The notes beneath the pieces are model-generated. The model did not search any database. It was not told the DNA's origin and saw only the letters and a program-made list of their open reading frames with translations. From assembly GCA_023014485.1 (NCBI GenBank), contig JAJOZX010001073.1, positions 174,001-238,000 of the forward strand: 64,000 nucleotides of DNA, written 5' to 3'. How positions within the stretch are numbered: the stretch's first letter is position 1; each line of letters begins with the position of its first letter. The DNA comes from Bathynomus jamesi (Eukaryota; Arthropoda; Malacostraca; Isopoda; Cirolanidae). Below are positions 34,911 to 46,004 of this stretch, piece by piece. The translations under genes were made by a program, and so were the position numbers.

Positions 34911-35624
34911 TGTGAAAAATGCTCTGTATGAATTGGTCCACAATTAACCCAACCCCTTATTTCTCCAGTCTAACTATAGGATCAAGTCTAGCCTAGAGGG
35001 GTCAGCCTAGAGATTCCGGAAATGGTCCAGAGCGGGCAGATAAATTGAGGTCCACAGTAGGATTCCTCACCAAACTAGGTTAGGGCAATCTACTTTACCT
35101 TTGTTAAGCTATGAGTTGATGCTGGGTCTTAGGCCACAATGTAGGCCTAAGTTGTCTGACCCAGCTTAATTTAATGAGTTTAACTTGCTGGGTTAAAAAC
35201 ACAATTAGTCACTTACTGCTAGTTATTAGAGAGTCTCTTTTCTCCTTCCTGTATAATTGTCGAGAGCGTACTTGCTGGTGGGGATCTTTCTTCGGTGTCT
35301 GTTCTCGTCCCTTCTCCAGTTCCGTCCTCTCGCCCCGTTCTTCGTTTTCGTTCTCCTTTGTTCTCTTTTTAGCGGGGCTTTTTCCACCAGCGTCGTCTTG
35401 GTTCTTTTTCGGTTGGTTGATCGGTAATGTATATCTATTACCGAGCACGCTCTTGTCACACAGTATAAATATACTAGTGTGGAGAATAACTCTGGTGAGC
35501 AACCAATTGGTTTCATCCACCCAGTTATTGACATAAAAGGAATTTAATAATTGTTAGATTAACTACCTACCTACTCAGTGAACCATTTTCGTTACCTCCC
35601 AACTACCCACTCATCAGTTTTCCA
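34911..35624 (-). repeat. BEL/Pao 5' LTR (right) and adjoining primer-binding site
   Basis: Nearly identical to the left LTR. On the minus strand the sequence directly inside it is TTGGTGGTCCGTGTGTGG (34893-34910). BEL/Pao elements usually have TGGTGGTCC at this point, so I take it as the primer-binding site. Confidence 0.88.
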
Positions 35625-35893
35625 TAATATTAATATATTTTATTATAGTTATATTAATTAATATAATATATTATTATATTTATTATTTTTATAATGTTTT
35701 ATATTATAATATTGTTATATACTTAATTATATATAATGTTATTATTTTTTTATCCGGTGATCATGCTAAATGAGGAAAAAATGAACATAGCGTCTGATAG
35801 AAAAAATCTGATTTCATATTTAGATTCAGCATGAAAAAGTACACTTAGAACACCCATCAAAACCCTTGTGACAAAATTGTTGTTGACCAGTAT
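35625..35893. other. AT-rich spacer
   Basis: Very AT-rich (TTAATATA-type) sequence between the BEL element and LINE sequence. No gene. Confidence 0.6.
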
Positions 35894-37435
35894 GATTTAT
35901 AAAGAGGAACAATAATATCGCACGATTTGTACTCAAAATTCCGAGCTATAAAACCTAACACTTTGTTCGCTTTATTGACTGCTGCTGTACTTTGTTTCAC
36001 TACTTTTAAATCACCAGTGACTATAACTCCTAAATCTTTTTCCTGTCTACGCTTGCTACCTCCTTCCCTGACATAATATACGCAAAATTACCGTTACGCG
36101 AATCTATATGTAAAATTTTGCACTTATCGACGTTGAATCTCATTTGCCATGTGACTGACCAATCAACGATTTTATTCAGATCTTCCTGGATTTTACCTCT
36201 GTCTTCGTCATTAATCGCCCTACCACCCAACTTCGTGTCATCCGCAAACTTTGAAACTGTACTGACTAGCCGACATCTAAATCGGTAATATGTATAAGAC
36301 AAAGCAAGGGGCCCAATACAGAACTCTGAGGAACGCCGCTCGCTATATTAGCCCAAGACGACTCCGCTCCATCAACGACCACCCTCTGTTTCCTACCTCG
36401 CAACCACTCTTCTATCCAATTTATTACTACACCCCCTGATTCCATGAGCCTTAGTTTTTTTCAATGAGTCTTTTGTGCGGTACGGTGTCAAACGCTTTTT
36501 GAAAATCTAAATACACTACATCAGCCGTCCGATGACTGCGTATTTCTCATCAAGTTATGCAATTCTAAATGTTCGACTATACGATCCCTAATTATTGATT
36601 CCAGTAGCTTACCTACAACAGACGTTAAACTGATTGGCCTATAATTTCCCACCGCACCTTTATCGCCTTTCTTAAAGATAGGTGTTACATTTGCTAACTT
36701 GAAATTATCTGGTACGCACCCCTCAGAAATAGACGCATTAAAAATCTTTGTTAGCGGTACAACAATGCTATCTTTTAATTCTTTTAGTTGTATGGGATAT
36801 ATGGAATCCGGCCCCGGTGATCTACGCATTTTCATTTTATCAATATAGTGCATTACCTCCCCTTCACCAACCACATTATCCAAAATATTACCATTATCAA
36901 AAGGTATGTCTATGACCGTAGGGATATTCATTACATCTTCTATAGTAAAAACTGACGTAAAAAATTCGTTTACCAAGACAGCCATTTCCTTGTTTTCAGA
37001 AACTAGTTCTCCGTTAACATTTTTCAACGGCCCCAAGACACTTTTTACTGGATTTATATTGTTGACGTATTGAAAGAATCGCTTGGGGTTTTCTTTACCG
37101 TCACGAGCTACGGAGATTTCATATTCACGTTTAGTCTTTTTTATTACACTTTTCGCTTCACGCCTTCGAGAGATGTAGTTGTTTCGTAACCACAAATTGT
37201 CTTTATCGTACTTATGTAGCCTATAAGCCCTATCTCTACTCTTTATAATGTCTCCTACTCTAGAAGTAAACCACAAGGACTTGTTTACTTTCGCACGCTT
37301 AATTTTATACGGTACACATTCCTCATTTATAGTCCTAAATACTGTTTCAAACGATTCCCCACATTAGTTTTGCGTTGGAGATCCCCATTACGTTTTCCCA
37401 ATTGGCGTGTGACAATTCATTTCGAAATTTACAAA
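35894..37435 (-). pseudogene. CR1/Jockey-type LINE, internal part, reverse
   Basis: The 251-codon frame at 36521-37276 runs from [18 protein letters not shown] through KENPKRFFQYVNN, MRRSPGPDSIYP and VGNYRPISLTSVVGKLLE, i.e. the linker after the endonuclease and the first RT blocks. 36030-36302 continues with [14 protein letters not shown] (the F-A-D-D active-site box) and MRFNVDKCKILHI. The piece between them is frame-shifted, and the sequence stops matching at about 35894. At about 37436 it meets a forward-oriented copy of the same family head to head. Confidence 0.8.
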
Positions 37436-37439
37436 TTTA

Positions 37440-37570
37440 ATGTAGCGAGCGGCGTTCCTCAGGGTTCTGTATTGAGCCCCTTGCTTTTTCTTATATATAT
37501 TAACGATTTAGATGTCGGCCTAGTCAGTACAGTTTCAAAGTATGCGGATGACACGAAGTTGGGTGGTAGG
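37440..37570 (+). pseudogene. CR1/Jockey-type LINE, forward copy, part 1
   Basis: Open frame [20 protein letters not shown] followed by [13 protein letters not shown]: reverse transcriptase motif B and the Y-A-D-D box. It is cut at GGTGGTAGG by the hAT at 37571. The reading frame resumes exactly at 43787 when the hAT and one duplication copy are removed (6216 bp, a multiple of three). Confidence 0.85.
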
Positions 37571-37921
37571 CAGTGATGGGCATCGATACATGAAAATCGC
37601 TAAAGCGATACCGATACATCGATACATGAAGAACGTCTTAGGCGATACCGATACGCCGATACTTTCTAGATGTCTTAAGCGATACCGATACCGATACATG
37701 CATCGCCGATACATGTATCGCCGGTACATTTTTATAATTATTCATTTAATATGTAGGTATTAGATATTATTGTTTATACTAGTAATTTGTACGCACTGTA
37801 AGTAAAATCAACGACATTTTAATGGGTTTTATAGATGTAAATAAAAACATTTGCTTTATTTATGAAAGTATGTTTTAATTTTGTAGGATACATGAATGAA
37901 CTGAAAATATTACACTAACAA

Positions 37922-38110
37922 TTAAAAGTAATTACTATTACCCTTCAAAAATACCAGCTGGCTAAACATCTGGTCAGACAGTCTATTCCTTTTTGGAACG
38001 TGAATGTGACCAGCTAAACTAAACAACCGTTCTACAGGAGCAGAGGATGGTAGTGGTGTGTTATATCTCAATAACACAAGTACAAACGTGTTTAAACGTT
38101 GCGCCGTACT
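37922..38110 (-). pseudogene. hAT transposase C-terminus
   Basis: A minus-strand frame ends at TAA (37922-37924) and reads RLNTFVLVLLRYNTPLPSSA, then PVERLFSLAGHIHVPKRN and DQMFSQLVFLKGNSN. This is the hAT dimerisation signature (S-S-A-x-V-E-R-x-F-S-x-A-G ... K-R-N-R-L). The part upstream of about 38110 is lost. It proves that the flanking CAGTGATGGGC element belongs to hAT. Confidence 0.85.
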
Positions 38111-38309
38111 GTGTGACGTGACCAGTAGAGTAGTACTGTCATTAAATAAATATTTAATAATATTATTATTTATGTATATTCATAAATATAACTCAGTAGT
38201 GTCATATTATAACATCTATTTAAATATTTAAAAATTCTTATTAATGTATCGATGTATCGAAGTATCGATTTTTTTCGATACATTTAAGAAAATTGACCTT
38301 AGCGATATA

Positions 38310-38480
38310 GTCCAGGCAATTTGTAGTTAGACCTGGGCAAAATTGCTTCAGAAGCTTTCTAAACTGTTTCCAGCTCAGGAACCATTGCCGAATAACATAT
38401 CCAAAATCCGACAAAATTGGACCCCGGGAACACCCCCAAAAATGAAATTCAAAATGGCGGACTGGATGTTTCCTACGAAA
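38310..38480. repeat. Left terminal inverted repeat of the nuclease/CXC element
   Basis: About 171 bp, >90% matching by eye to the reverse complement of 43492-43670 apart from a ~10-bp gap 12-30 bp from the tip. Confidence 0.88.
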
Positions 38481-38715
38481 AAAAAATATATATAATTTAC
38501 GCTTTTATTTATAGAGATACATTTGATGCTTTTTCTTTCAGTTGTAATGTTTTAAATAATTCAACAATATACAACACAACCAGTTATTACGCAAATATAA
38601 TGTTATATAGCTTTTTACAGATTTTTATAATCAATAATACAACAATTATTTTTTTCCCAGTTTCAAGTTATGTTCATTACAGAAGAAGTGATACCTGGTC
38701 ACAAACATACAGAAA

Positions 38716-41700
38716 TTAATCCTCTTCATCACTATCATCGGATAGATTACCGGTACTTGGGTTGTTATCGCAACCACTGATTTGGCACTCGCCACAAGCG
38801 GCTGAACAGGGCATTCCATTACGCTTGCATCCACATCTTGAAGTAGCACATTTCGTCTTGCAGGAGCAGCGGATCATGTTGAGTAGATAATTTGGAGCTG
38901 GTGGCTTGTCGCAGGCTGTAGGGTAGTAGGAATTATTCTTTACATACCAACCCCACTGTTCTGCATCGATCTTCTCTTCTGTAGACTTCCAGATTAGTAT
39001 TTGAAAGTATGTGCGAAAGCTGTGGTACTTTGTGGACGCATCGGTAGGTGGCAAACGTTCGGGTGTAACAAAAGATTTAGCTGTAGCTACCTTTTCAACT
39101 AACATTCATGACGTAGTGCGTTAGTGGATTCAAGTGTTTTGCAGCCATACAACAGAAGCATTGCCTTTCTTCCAGCGGCTTTAATGTCAGAGTGTTGGCA
39201 ACAATCAGAACAGAATGTTTTGCAACTGAACGGAGTTCAGCCACCTTCATCAGTGTGTCGAATGCTTTGGCTTTACCGATCGAAAAAGATTCTGGATGTG
39301 CTATCACAGCCCGTGAAAGCATGCACAAACAGGAGATACTTGCATGTCATTGCCTAACAATGATTGAATGCTGAGAATATCATACACAGGATTAGGAGAT
39401 GGCCCCCGTCTTATATTGCTGCGATAGTACAACTTGAAACCACTGTCCTTGGCATGGTACAGAAGGAGAATCAGCAAGTCGGTGTCTTCCCCTATTACTG
39501 TTGTAGTTGCATTTTCTGATGAGGAAACTGCTGCACGAACGATGTCCACATCAGCATCCCCATCTGCCTTGTGAACAGTACACCCGTGCTTCTTCAACAT
39601 CTCACCTACGAGGGAAATAAATGCTTGCTTGTTGTTTTCATTAGCCAAGAAGTGTTCCTTCTGGCCAACAAACTTCATGCTTGGACTGAGATTCACATTT
39701 CTGCTTGTCTTGGTGCTGCGTCTTCTGTGGGTCATGTCCTTGATCGTAGGAGAGCTGCTGTAGCCATCAAAAACAATGATTGCTTTTCCATATGTTTTCA
39801 GAGTGAAATCGGCATATGAGTTGGCGATGCTGTCATATGTTTCATCTTGACGCCAGGAAACACGATGTAGTAGAGATCCACCTCCAATACGTACTGGTCT
39901 GTGCACTGAATTTCTTGAACTTCTTCCATGCGTAAAGTGTCAGTGTATTTGATTATTGCATGAGCTAGCTGAGACTTATCGGGTTTCCTCAAGATACTTC
40001 GTGATTCGAACAATGCAGGAGGATATGCACACAGTTCGTAACACATGACATCTTCAAGATTCATGTCTCCGCCAGTGGCAACAGTCATCATTCTCTGAAA
40101 CAGTAGTGCAGGATCTACTTCTATATCTGAAGCATCAGTGATCACAACGGCAGAAGCAGATCCTAGTGTTTTCACTTTGTCAGATCTTTTGGCAGAATAT
40201 GTAAAGGCTTGTTTCCCAATCATTTTTACGACAATGTTCGTACCGATTGAATGCAATTGATGAACGTTAACTCCAGGATCAGCAGTTAGCCCTGTTACAA
40301 TGTTGCAGAGACCCGAGGTAGAATGGAATGGGGATAAGGATTCCAGACGTTCAAGTACTTTCTTCATGTCATTACTGTCCCTGATTTGTCTACTTCCCCT
40401 CATTTCCTTGTACTGTTCACTACTTTCCAACAAAACTCTGGTGTATTCATGCATTGCTAAGTTATAAGTGGAACACAGAGGCATAGAAAAGAGCCACGTT
40501 GTCCTTTGGATGTCTGTAAATCCACTTCCGCGTGTCAGTCCGCCTCTGCTTTTCAGGGAACGCATTAGTACTTGTTCTATCACCAGGTCTGTGCCGAGTC
40601 CGGCCCATAATCTGTCGCTTCTTCTTACCACAAACTTACCTTCCTGGAACATTTTGTTAACGGCTGGATTTTCAGAAGGCAAACTTAACATTTTCTGCAG
40701 GTACAGGTATATCGATTTCAGGTAATTGTGATGTCCGGCTGCTGCAATTATGGGGATGGTCTCCAGCATAGCTTGCAAGTGCAAATCCCACGAGCCGGTT
40801 CTGTCTGCTGTTATCAAGGAACGTGCAATGTTGATCATTCGCTGATATTCCAACCAGAGTTGACTTGTTTGCGAAGTAGATTGTAGGTCAGTTTTCTTCG
40901 CATCCAAAGTGGTAGCAATCTGAGACAATGCATTCGAAGATTCCACATCCTCAACTGATTGTTTGGCGGTCATAACATCGTCGAGCAGGTCACAAGCTTC
41001 CTTATGGAGGTCATAGAGTTCCATCTTCATTACGAGGGAAAACGTCTGCGACTAGTAAGGTACTAAGAGCTGCATCTACTATCATATGACCACGTATCGC
41101 TCTTGAAACAGCTTTTCCAGACATCATGTGTTGCCCGGCATTTGGTCCGTATATTTCTTGAAGTACTTCAGACAATCCTGAACCATTCATAAGAGTACCG
41201 ACTGCTCCCAAAAGATTCATCAGAGTGTGAAATGATCCCAGCATTAAAACAATGTCCTGCAGGTCTCTCTGTTCATTGATGATTTGGGAAGCTTTCCAGA
41301 ACAAAGGCTGATCAAAGGTAATAATGCATGGGACTTTTTGATCGCGTGCTATCTTGCTCAAATATAGTAATGTCGAAAATATGCAGGTCATGTCAGTTGG
41401 CGACATATCTATGATGGGAAGGAACGTGATCGACGCCACACCTGGATGTGAGACACTTGATCCACCGTGAATTGCCTGCATTGTTCCGGACCAACTTGGA
41501 CCTGATCTTTCTGCTGAAGATATCTGCCAGAGAAGACTAAGTCGACTTATGGTGGCAGTGGGTACTGGAAGTTCGCGGAATGAGATGTCCCTCAACATGC
41601 TTCTCGCGTGTCTATATTGACTAATGTCAACGGTTGCAATCTTCTTAATGTCATTGTCACCAACATTACGCCTGTGAATAGAAGGGTGGATCTTGATCTT

Positions 41701-43108
41701 CGGAGTTATTGCGGCAATCATACCCATTCCATGAAAGGTATTCTTCCCATCCAAAGTGCAGACATCATGATCGACGTTATCTGCTGCTAGAAGGACTGCA
41801 GTGTTTTCATCAACAGTAAAAGAGCCAGACCCACTTGCCAGCGCCGCGTTTCTTTCGAATCTTGTTACTTCTGCATACGACGAACAGTAACCCAGCTGAT
41901 GGAGAACGTCAATAAGGTACCTTGACCTAAAGTTGTGGTGTAGCTGAACCGACAAACCGATCTGTAGTGGACATAGTAATCCTCTAGGACGGGTTGCTTG
42001 CATAATGCTCTGCCCAATTGCACCTATTTTTCTTGAAGCATCCTGTCCCGCAAATGCTTTTGATAATAGCAATTTCAGACTGTTGGGAATGTAATCAAGA
42101 GCACTTTCTGCAGTGATGTCATTTGGAGATGGATACACATCTTTTCTAGGCGAGTCGACAGACTTGATATCACTTCTGATTAGTTTTGCAGCAGCTTCTA
42201 CTGGGTAAATCTTCTGTAGCTCTATATCTATATCACATTCTTTCGACTTTTTGTGATAATCTATAAGAATTTCATTAGCTGTCTCTCGTAGTGTTACTAC
42301 ATCTGCCTTCCCACTTTCACCTGATATTATGATCTTGTCTCCGTAACGTTCTAAAAGCTTTCTCTTCATGTGCCTGCGTTCGTAGACAGAGCTCTGACTT
42401 CCTTGAAGATATTCCTCCATTTTGGAAATTAGGTCTCCAATCAACAGTTGTTCATCATCATTCTCTTCCAGGTAAGCACAGGTTTGAAGGAATGCTTGGT
42501 GTTGCTCTTCATTAGTTGGTCTCCCTTTTTTCGAATCATGATCGTCGGAGGAGTATGCGCGAGGAATGTTTTTTCCACTTCGAAAATTTACGCTGCAGGT
42601 GTGATGGTAGACACAATCTGCAGCAGGAAGATCACGAAGATAATACTCCAGACGGCCTTTTACATTAAACGACCATTCATCATTCATCGCAGCGGCTTTC
42701 ACAGCACCTTTTTATGGTTTCGGAGAACTCTGTAGTTCTTATTTTGACATGCTCTGATTTTGGTTTGTGTTTGGAAAAAAAGTCCACAAAGGTATCACAA
42801 AACAAACAGTGAGTAGCACTGGAAAATGCGTATTCATGAAAACGAGCACTTTTCCTTGGTATTGCCTCGGCTGCGGTCTGTCGCTTCTTTATTTCAATGG
42901 TCTTTTTATCCGTAAACCTTTTCCTACATACAAAGTGAACACTTATTCCAGCTGTTGCAACAACATCGCTTCCACGGCTGCGGCTGGATGCATTTATACC
43001 ATCTGCTCCTTTTTGCGAGATGTGAACCACTTCCTGACCGCTGTCCAATTTCTCCTTACAAATCACGCACAATTCTTCAGGGGTCTGCATTCTTGAAGGC
43101 GGACGCAC
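38716..43108 (-). pseudogene. Nuclease/CXC transposon gene, copy 2
   Basis: N to C: a zinc-binding start (42680-43108; CVICKEKLDSGQE, VHFVC, CLFC, then YHHTC at 42600); a long middle region (41011-42702 and 39798-41030; ATRPRGLLCPLQIGL, FDQPLFWKAS, SDRLWAGLGTDLVIEQVLM); a core with IIVFDGYSSSPTIKDMTHRR (39720-39785), HKADGDADVDIV (39545), VIGEDTDLLILL (39475) and FTGCDSTS (39305-39330); and a CXC cluster (38800-38870; CSCKTKCATSRCGCKRNG). FEN1/XPG nucleases have FDG, acidic-x-A, ExDxD and GCD motifs in this order, and CXC (tesmin/TSO1) domains bind DNA through zinc. The role as the element's own recombinase is inferred. Frame breaks: a 7-bp tandem duplication (42675-42688), and shifts near 41025, 39895, 39330 and 39100. 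The start is MRPPSRMQTPEEL at 43108, or the second Met. Confidence 0.8.
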
Positions 43109-43491
43109 ACCGAGTCAGCCGTACACCGAGTCAGTCTGAAACAGAAAACACAAATTAATAAACTGTGTTGCAGTATTTAAAAGGAGTACATAATAACAGT
43201 TTTAAAGAAAATGACAAGCACAAATACGCAGATTTGATAGTGGGTAGTAGGAATTAAAGAGTTGTATATAATATAAGTTTATAAAGATGTAGCAATGTCC
43301 ATTCTCACATACACTCCATACAATATATTTTATTTACATTACGTGACGTCATAGTTTAATACTAGCCGCCTAATACAATTTTTAGTGTCATATAGGTTAA
43401 TTTAGAAACGAAAATGTGTTTTAAAACATTTTACTGATCAAGAAAAACGTCATAACTCTCTCTACAAAGCGAAATTAAAATTTATTGTATT

Positions 43492-43670
43492 TCGTAGGAA
43501 ACTGCCAGTCCGCCATTTTGAATTTCATTTTTGGGGGTGTTCCCTGGGTCCAATTTTGTCGGATTTTGGATATGTTATTCTGCAATGGTTCCTGAGCTGG
43601 AAACAGTTTAGAAAGCTTCTGAAGCAATTTTGCCCAGGTTGAAGCTATTTTTGCTCTAGATTCCCTGGAC
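43492..43670. repeat. Right terminal inverted repeat of the nuclease/CXC element
   Basis: About 179 bp, partner of 38310-38480. The gene starts ~390 bp inside it, leaving room for a promoter. Confidence 0.88.
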
Positions 43671-43778
43671 TAATACCGATAAATCGATACTTTTGTCAAG
43701 TAGCTAAAGCGATACCGATACAAAAGTATCGATCGATACGTATCGGCGATACATGTATCTAGATACTGCCCATCACTG

Positions 43779-44960
43779 GTGGTAGGGCAATTAATGATGA
43801 TGATGAGGTAAAATTCAGGAAGATCTGAACAAAATCGTTGGTTGGTTAGTCACATGGCAAATGAGATTTAACATCGATAAGTGCAAAATTTTACATATAG
43901 GTTCGCGTAACGGTAATTTTGCGTATAGTATGTCAGGGAAGGAGTTGGCATGCGTAGAACAGGAAAAAGATTTAGGAGTTATCGTCACTGGTGATTTAAA
44001 AGTGGCGAAACAAAGTACAGCAGCAGTCAATAAAGCGAACAAGGTGCTAGGTTTTATAGCTAGGAATTTTGAGTACAAATCGTGCGATATTATTGTTCCA
44101 CTTTATAAATCATTAGTTAGACCCCATTTTGGAGTACGCGATCCAATTTTGTAATCCACATATGCGCAAAGATATAGATAAAATCGAAAGAGTTCAAAGA
44201 CGAGCAACCAAGATGATTCCGTCGCTTAGGTCGAAGTCGTACGAGGATAGGGTTAAGGAGTTAGGAGTTAAAATTGACTACACTCGAGACTAGGAGGCTA
44301 AGGGGTGATCTAATCTAGGTTTTTAAAATTATGAATGGGTTCGATAACGTAAATAGAGAGAGCTTTTTCGAAATATCACAATATAATATAACTAGAAATA
44401 ACGGGTGTAAGTTGAAAAATAGAAGGTTCGAGACAGCAGTTGCCAAAAATTGTTTTACGCATAGAATAGTAAATAGCTGGAATAGTTTGCCGGTAGAAGT
44501 AATTAGTAGCATGTCTATAAACATGTTTAAAAATTGATTGGACGCAGATGTTGATAGATTGGGTATAGTTTAACCCTTTCACCACGGGCATAGCTTTGAA
44601 GTGAGTTATTAAATTCGAATTATAATACATATATCCCCCCATTTTTAGCCCCAGAGGGTGGAAAGAGAGGGATATATCCTTGGTCTATAAACTATACCCG
44701 GAGTTTAGAAAAGATTAAGAGTTTGGTTTATTTACCATACCCAGGTTTGAGCGCAAATTAGACGTGTGGTTTATATGCCACACCCGGAGCGAAAGGATTA
44801 AGGTAGTAAAATTAGGGTTTTTGTGGTTCGGAACCCACGTAAAATTGTAGGTCCCCTCCGCCACCACGGAGGACATGCGCAATACACAACTACAACGACA
44901 GTTAGGTAGACCAGCCATGAGTGGATCCTAAGGTCTTTGTTGGTCTGAAACATTATAACA
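43779..44960 (+). pseudogene. CR1/Jockey-type LINE, forward copy, part 2 and 3' UTR
   Basis: Continues the copy cut at 37570: GGRAIND at the junction, then MRFNIDKCKILHIGSRNG, EKDLGVIVTGDLK, KANKVLGFIARNF, LVRPHFG (43861-44154), and further frames to MNGFDNV, WNSLPVEVISSM and MFKN (44331-44537). Frameshifts lie near 43815, 44140 and 44290. 44570-44960 is the 3' UTR, which also occurs reversed at 25373-25523. No poly-A tail is evident. Confidence 0.8.
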
Positions 44961-45000
44961 TTAAAATGTACATATTGTAATACCAATTTTATTTTTGGTA

Positions 45001-45502
45001 AATCTCTAGGAGCGCTCCATTTTTCAATATTAAACATACACTCATAAAACACATCCCATTTGAAAGCTCACATTTTTCTGAGTCTAAAAATGTAGTAATC
45101 CAAAAGTATCAATAGCAAATAAAAAGTAACTAGATTTAAATATAAAACTCTATACCGATCAATTTGTGATGCGTGATCTTTATGTGGGCTCCGCCCCCGT
45201 ACCCCCGAGACCTAAATTATACAAATGATAATGTAATAACATATTCATGTTAGGTTAGGTTAGCGTAACAATTACCAAAAATACCATCTTACAACACAAA
45301 CTGAAGATTTATAACTTAGCCAACCTTTATAATGTAGTTAATGACGTCACGCGTCAAACAATTAATTAAATCGTTACTTTTTATTTGCTATTGATACTTT
45401 TGGACTACTACATTTTTAGACTCAGAAAAATGTGAGCTTTCAAATGGTATATGTTTTATGAGTGTATGTTTAATATTGAAAAATGGAGCGCTCCTAGAGA
45501 TT
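45001..45502. mobile_element. MITE with ~133-bp inverted repeats (AATCTCTAGGAGCGCTCC)
   Basis: 45001-45133 and 45371-45502 are near-perfect inverted copies, sharing AATCTCTAGGAGCGCTCC, TCATAAAACA, GAGTCTAAAAATGTAGTA and TTTTTATTTGCT. The 240-bp loop is non-coding and contains a short TTAGG tract (45248-45263). It lies directly downstream of the LINE 3' end. Confidence 0.9.
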
Positions 45503-45583
45503 ATCCTTATTTTTGTGTGATTAATTGAATTTATATGTGATCATTGACACTTTTTTTCTTTTCCAAGTATTAGAGTTGTGTGA

Positions 45584-45991
45584 ACAATAGCAGACCAGTT
45601 CGCTTACACTCTGGACGAAAGGATAGTGATGAGCACATGGGCTCATGAAAGGTCACATACTGGCAAAACGATGCATGATATCCAGAATGATTTCAACACA
45701 AGATTCAATAAGGCTCCACCAACAAACAAGACGGTATTACGCTGGAAGAAAAAGCTGTTTGAAACTGGCTCCATCAAGGACAGACCACGGTCGGGAAGAC
45801 CAACAACGCGAGCAGAACAATGTGAAGGTGTGATTGCATCAGTGGCTGTTTCATCGAAAAAATCACTTCGGAAGCGATCACAAGAACTTGCAGTCCCCAT
45901 GTCCATAATGAGAGATTACATGACAAAAGATTTCGGCATGAAACCATACCGCCCGTCATTTGTTAATGAATTAAGCGGTATTCTTGATTAG
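45584..45991 (+). pseudogene. IS630-type transposase, N-terminal DNA-binding part
   Basis: A frame opens after a stop at about 45581 and reads YTLDERIVMSTWAHERSHTG, LRWKKKLFETGSIKDRPRSG and KKSLRKRSQELAVPMS, ending MKPYRPSFVNELSGILD. This is the double helix-turn-helix with the GRP-like linker (R-P-R-S-G-R-P) found at the start of IS630/mariner-type transposases. The catalytic domain is missing; the sequence after 45991 is unrelated AT-rich repeat. Confidence 0.75.
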
Positions 45992-46004
45992 TCAAGGGCG
46001 TAAT

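Larger units (their letters stand above)
28117..35624 (-). mobile_element. BEL/Pao LTR retrotransposon, complete with two LTRs, minus strand
   Basis: Two direct LTRs of ~715 bp enclose a 6.1-kb internal region. It encodes, reading right to left, a CCHC gag, aspartic protease remnant, reverse transcriptase, RNase H and integrase, the BEL/Pao order. The integrase is followed by a DUF5641-like tail typical of BEL/Pao. No env-like frame is seen. The LTRs differ at only about eight to ten positions, mostly 1-bp indels, yet the coding region changes frame at least six times. Five-bp target duplications are not obvious in the AT-rich flanks. Confidence 0.9.
38310..43670 (-). mobile_element. 5.36-kb element with ~170-bp inverted repeats carrying the nuclease/CXC gene
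   Basis: 38310-38480 and 43492-43670 are inverted copies of each other. Both start GTCCAGG, later share CCTGGGCAAAATTGCTTC, CCAAAATCCGACAAAATTGG, GAACACCCCCAAAAATGAAA and ATGGCGGACTGG, and end near TTTCCTACGAAA. The left copy lacks ~10 bp near its tip. TA stands directly outside each tip (38308-38309 and 43671-43672), the likely target duplication, and the surrounding sequence is the hAT described above. The interior holds a single gene on the minus strand and nothing like a DDE transposase. Confidence 0.85.
37571..43778 (-). mobile_element. hAT element inserted in a LINE, 8-bp duplication GTGGTAGG
   Basis: Both ends read CAGTGATGGGCA inward, a classic hAT terminus. GTGGTAGG is duplicated exactly (37563-37570 and 43779-43786). 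The subterminal regions are full of CGATACCGATACAT-type repeats in both orientations. Apart from the nested 5.36-kb element at 38310-43670, only ~0.85 kb of hAT sequence remains, with the 3' end of the transposase. Confidence 0.95.

Noticed and set aside
37535..37763. Arg/Tyr-rich frames
   Set aside because: Translation of CGATAC subterminal repeats of the hAT element.
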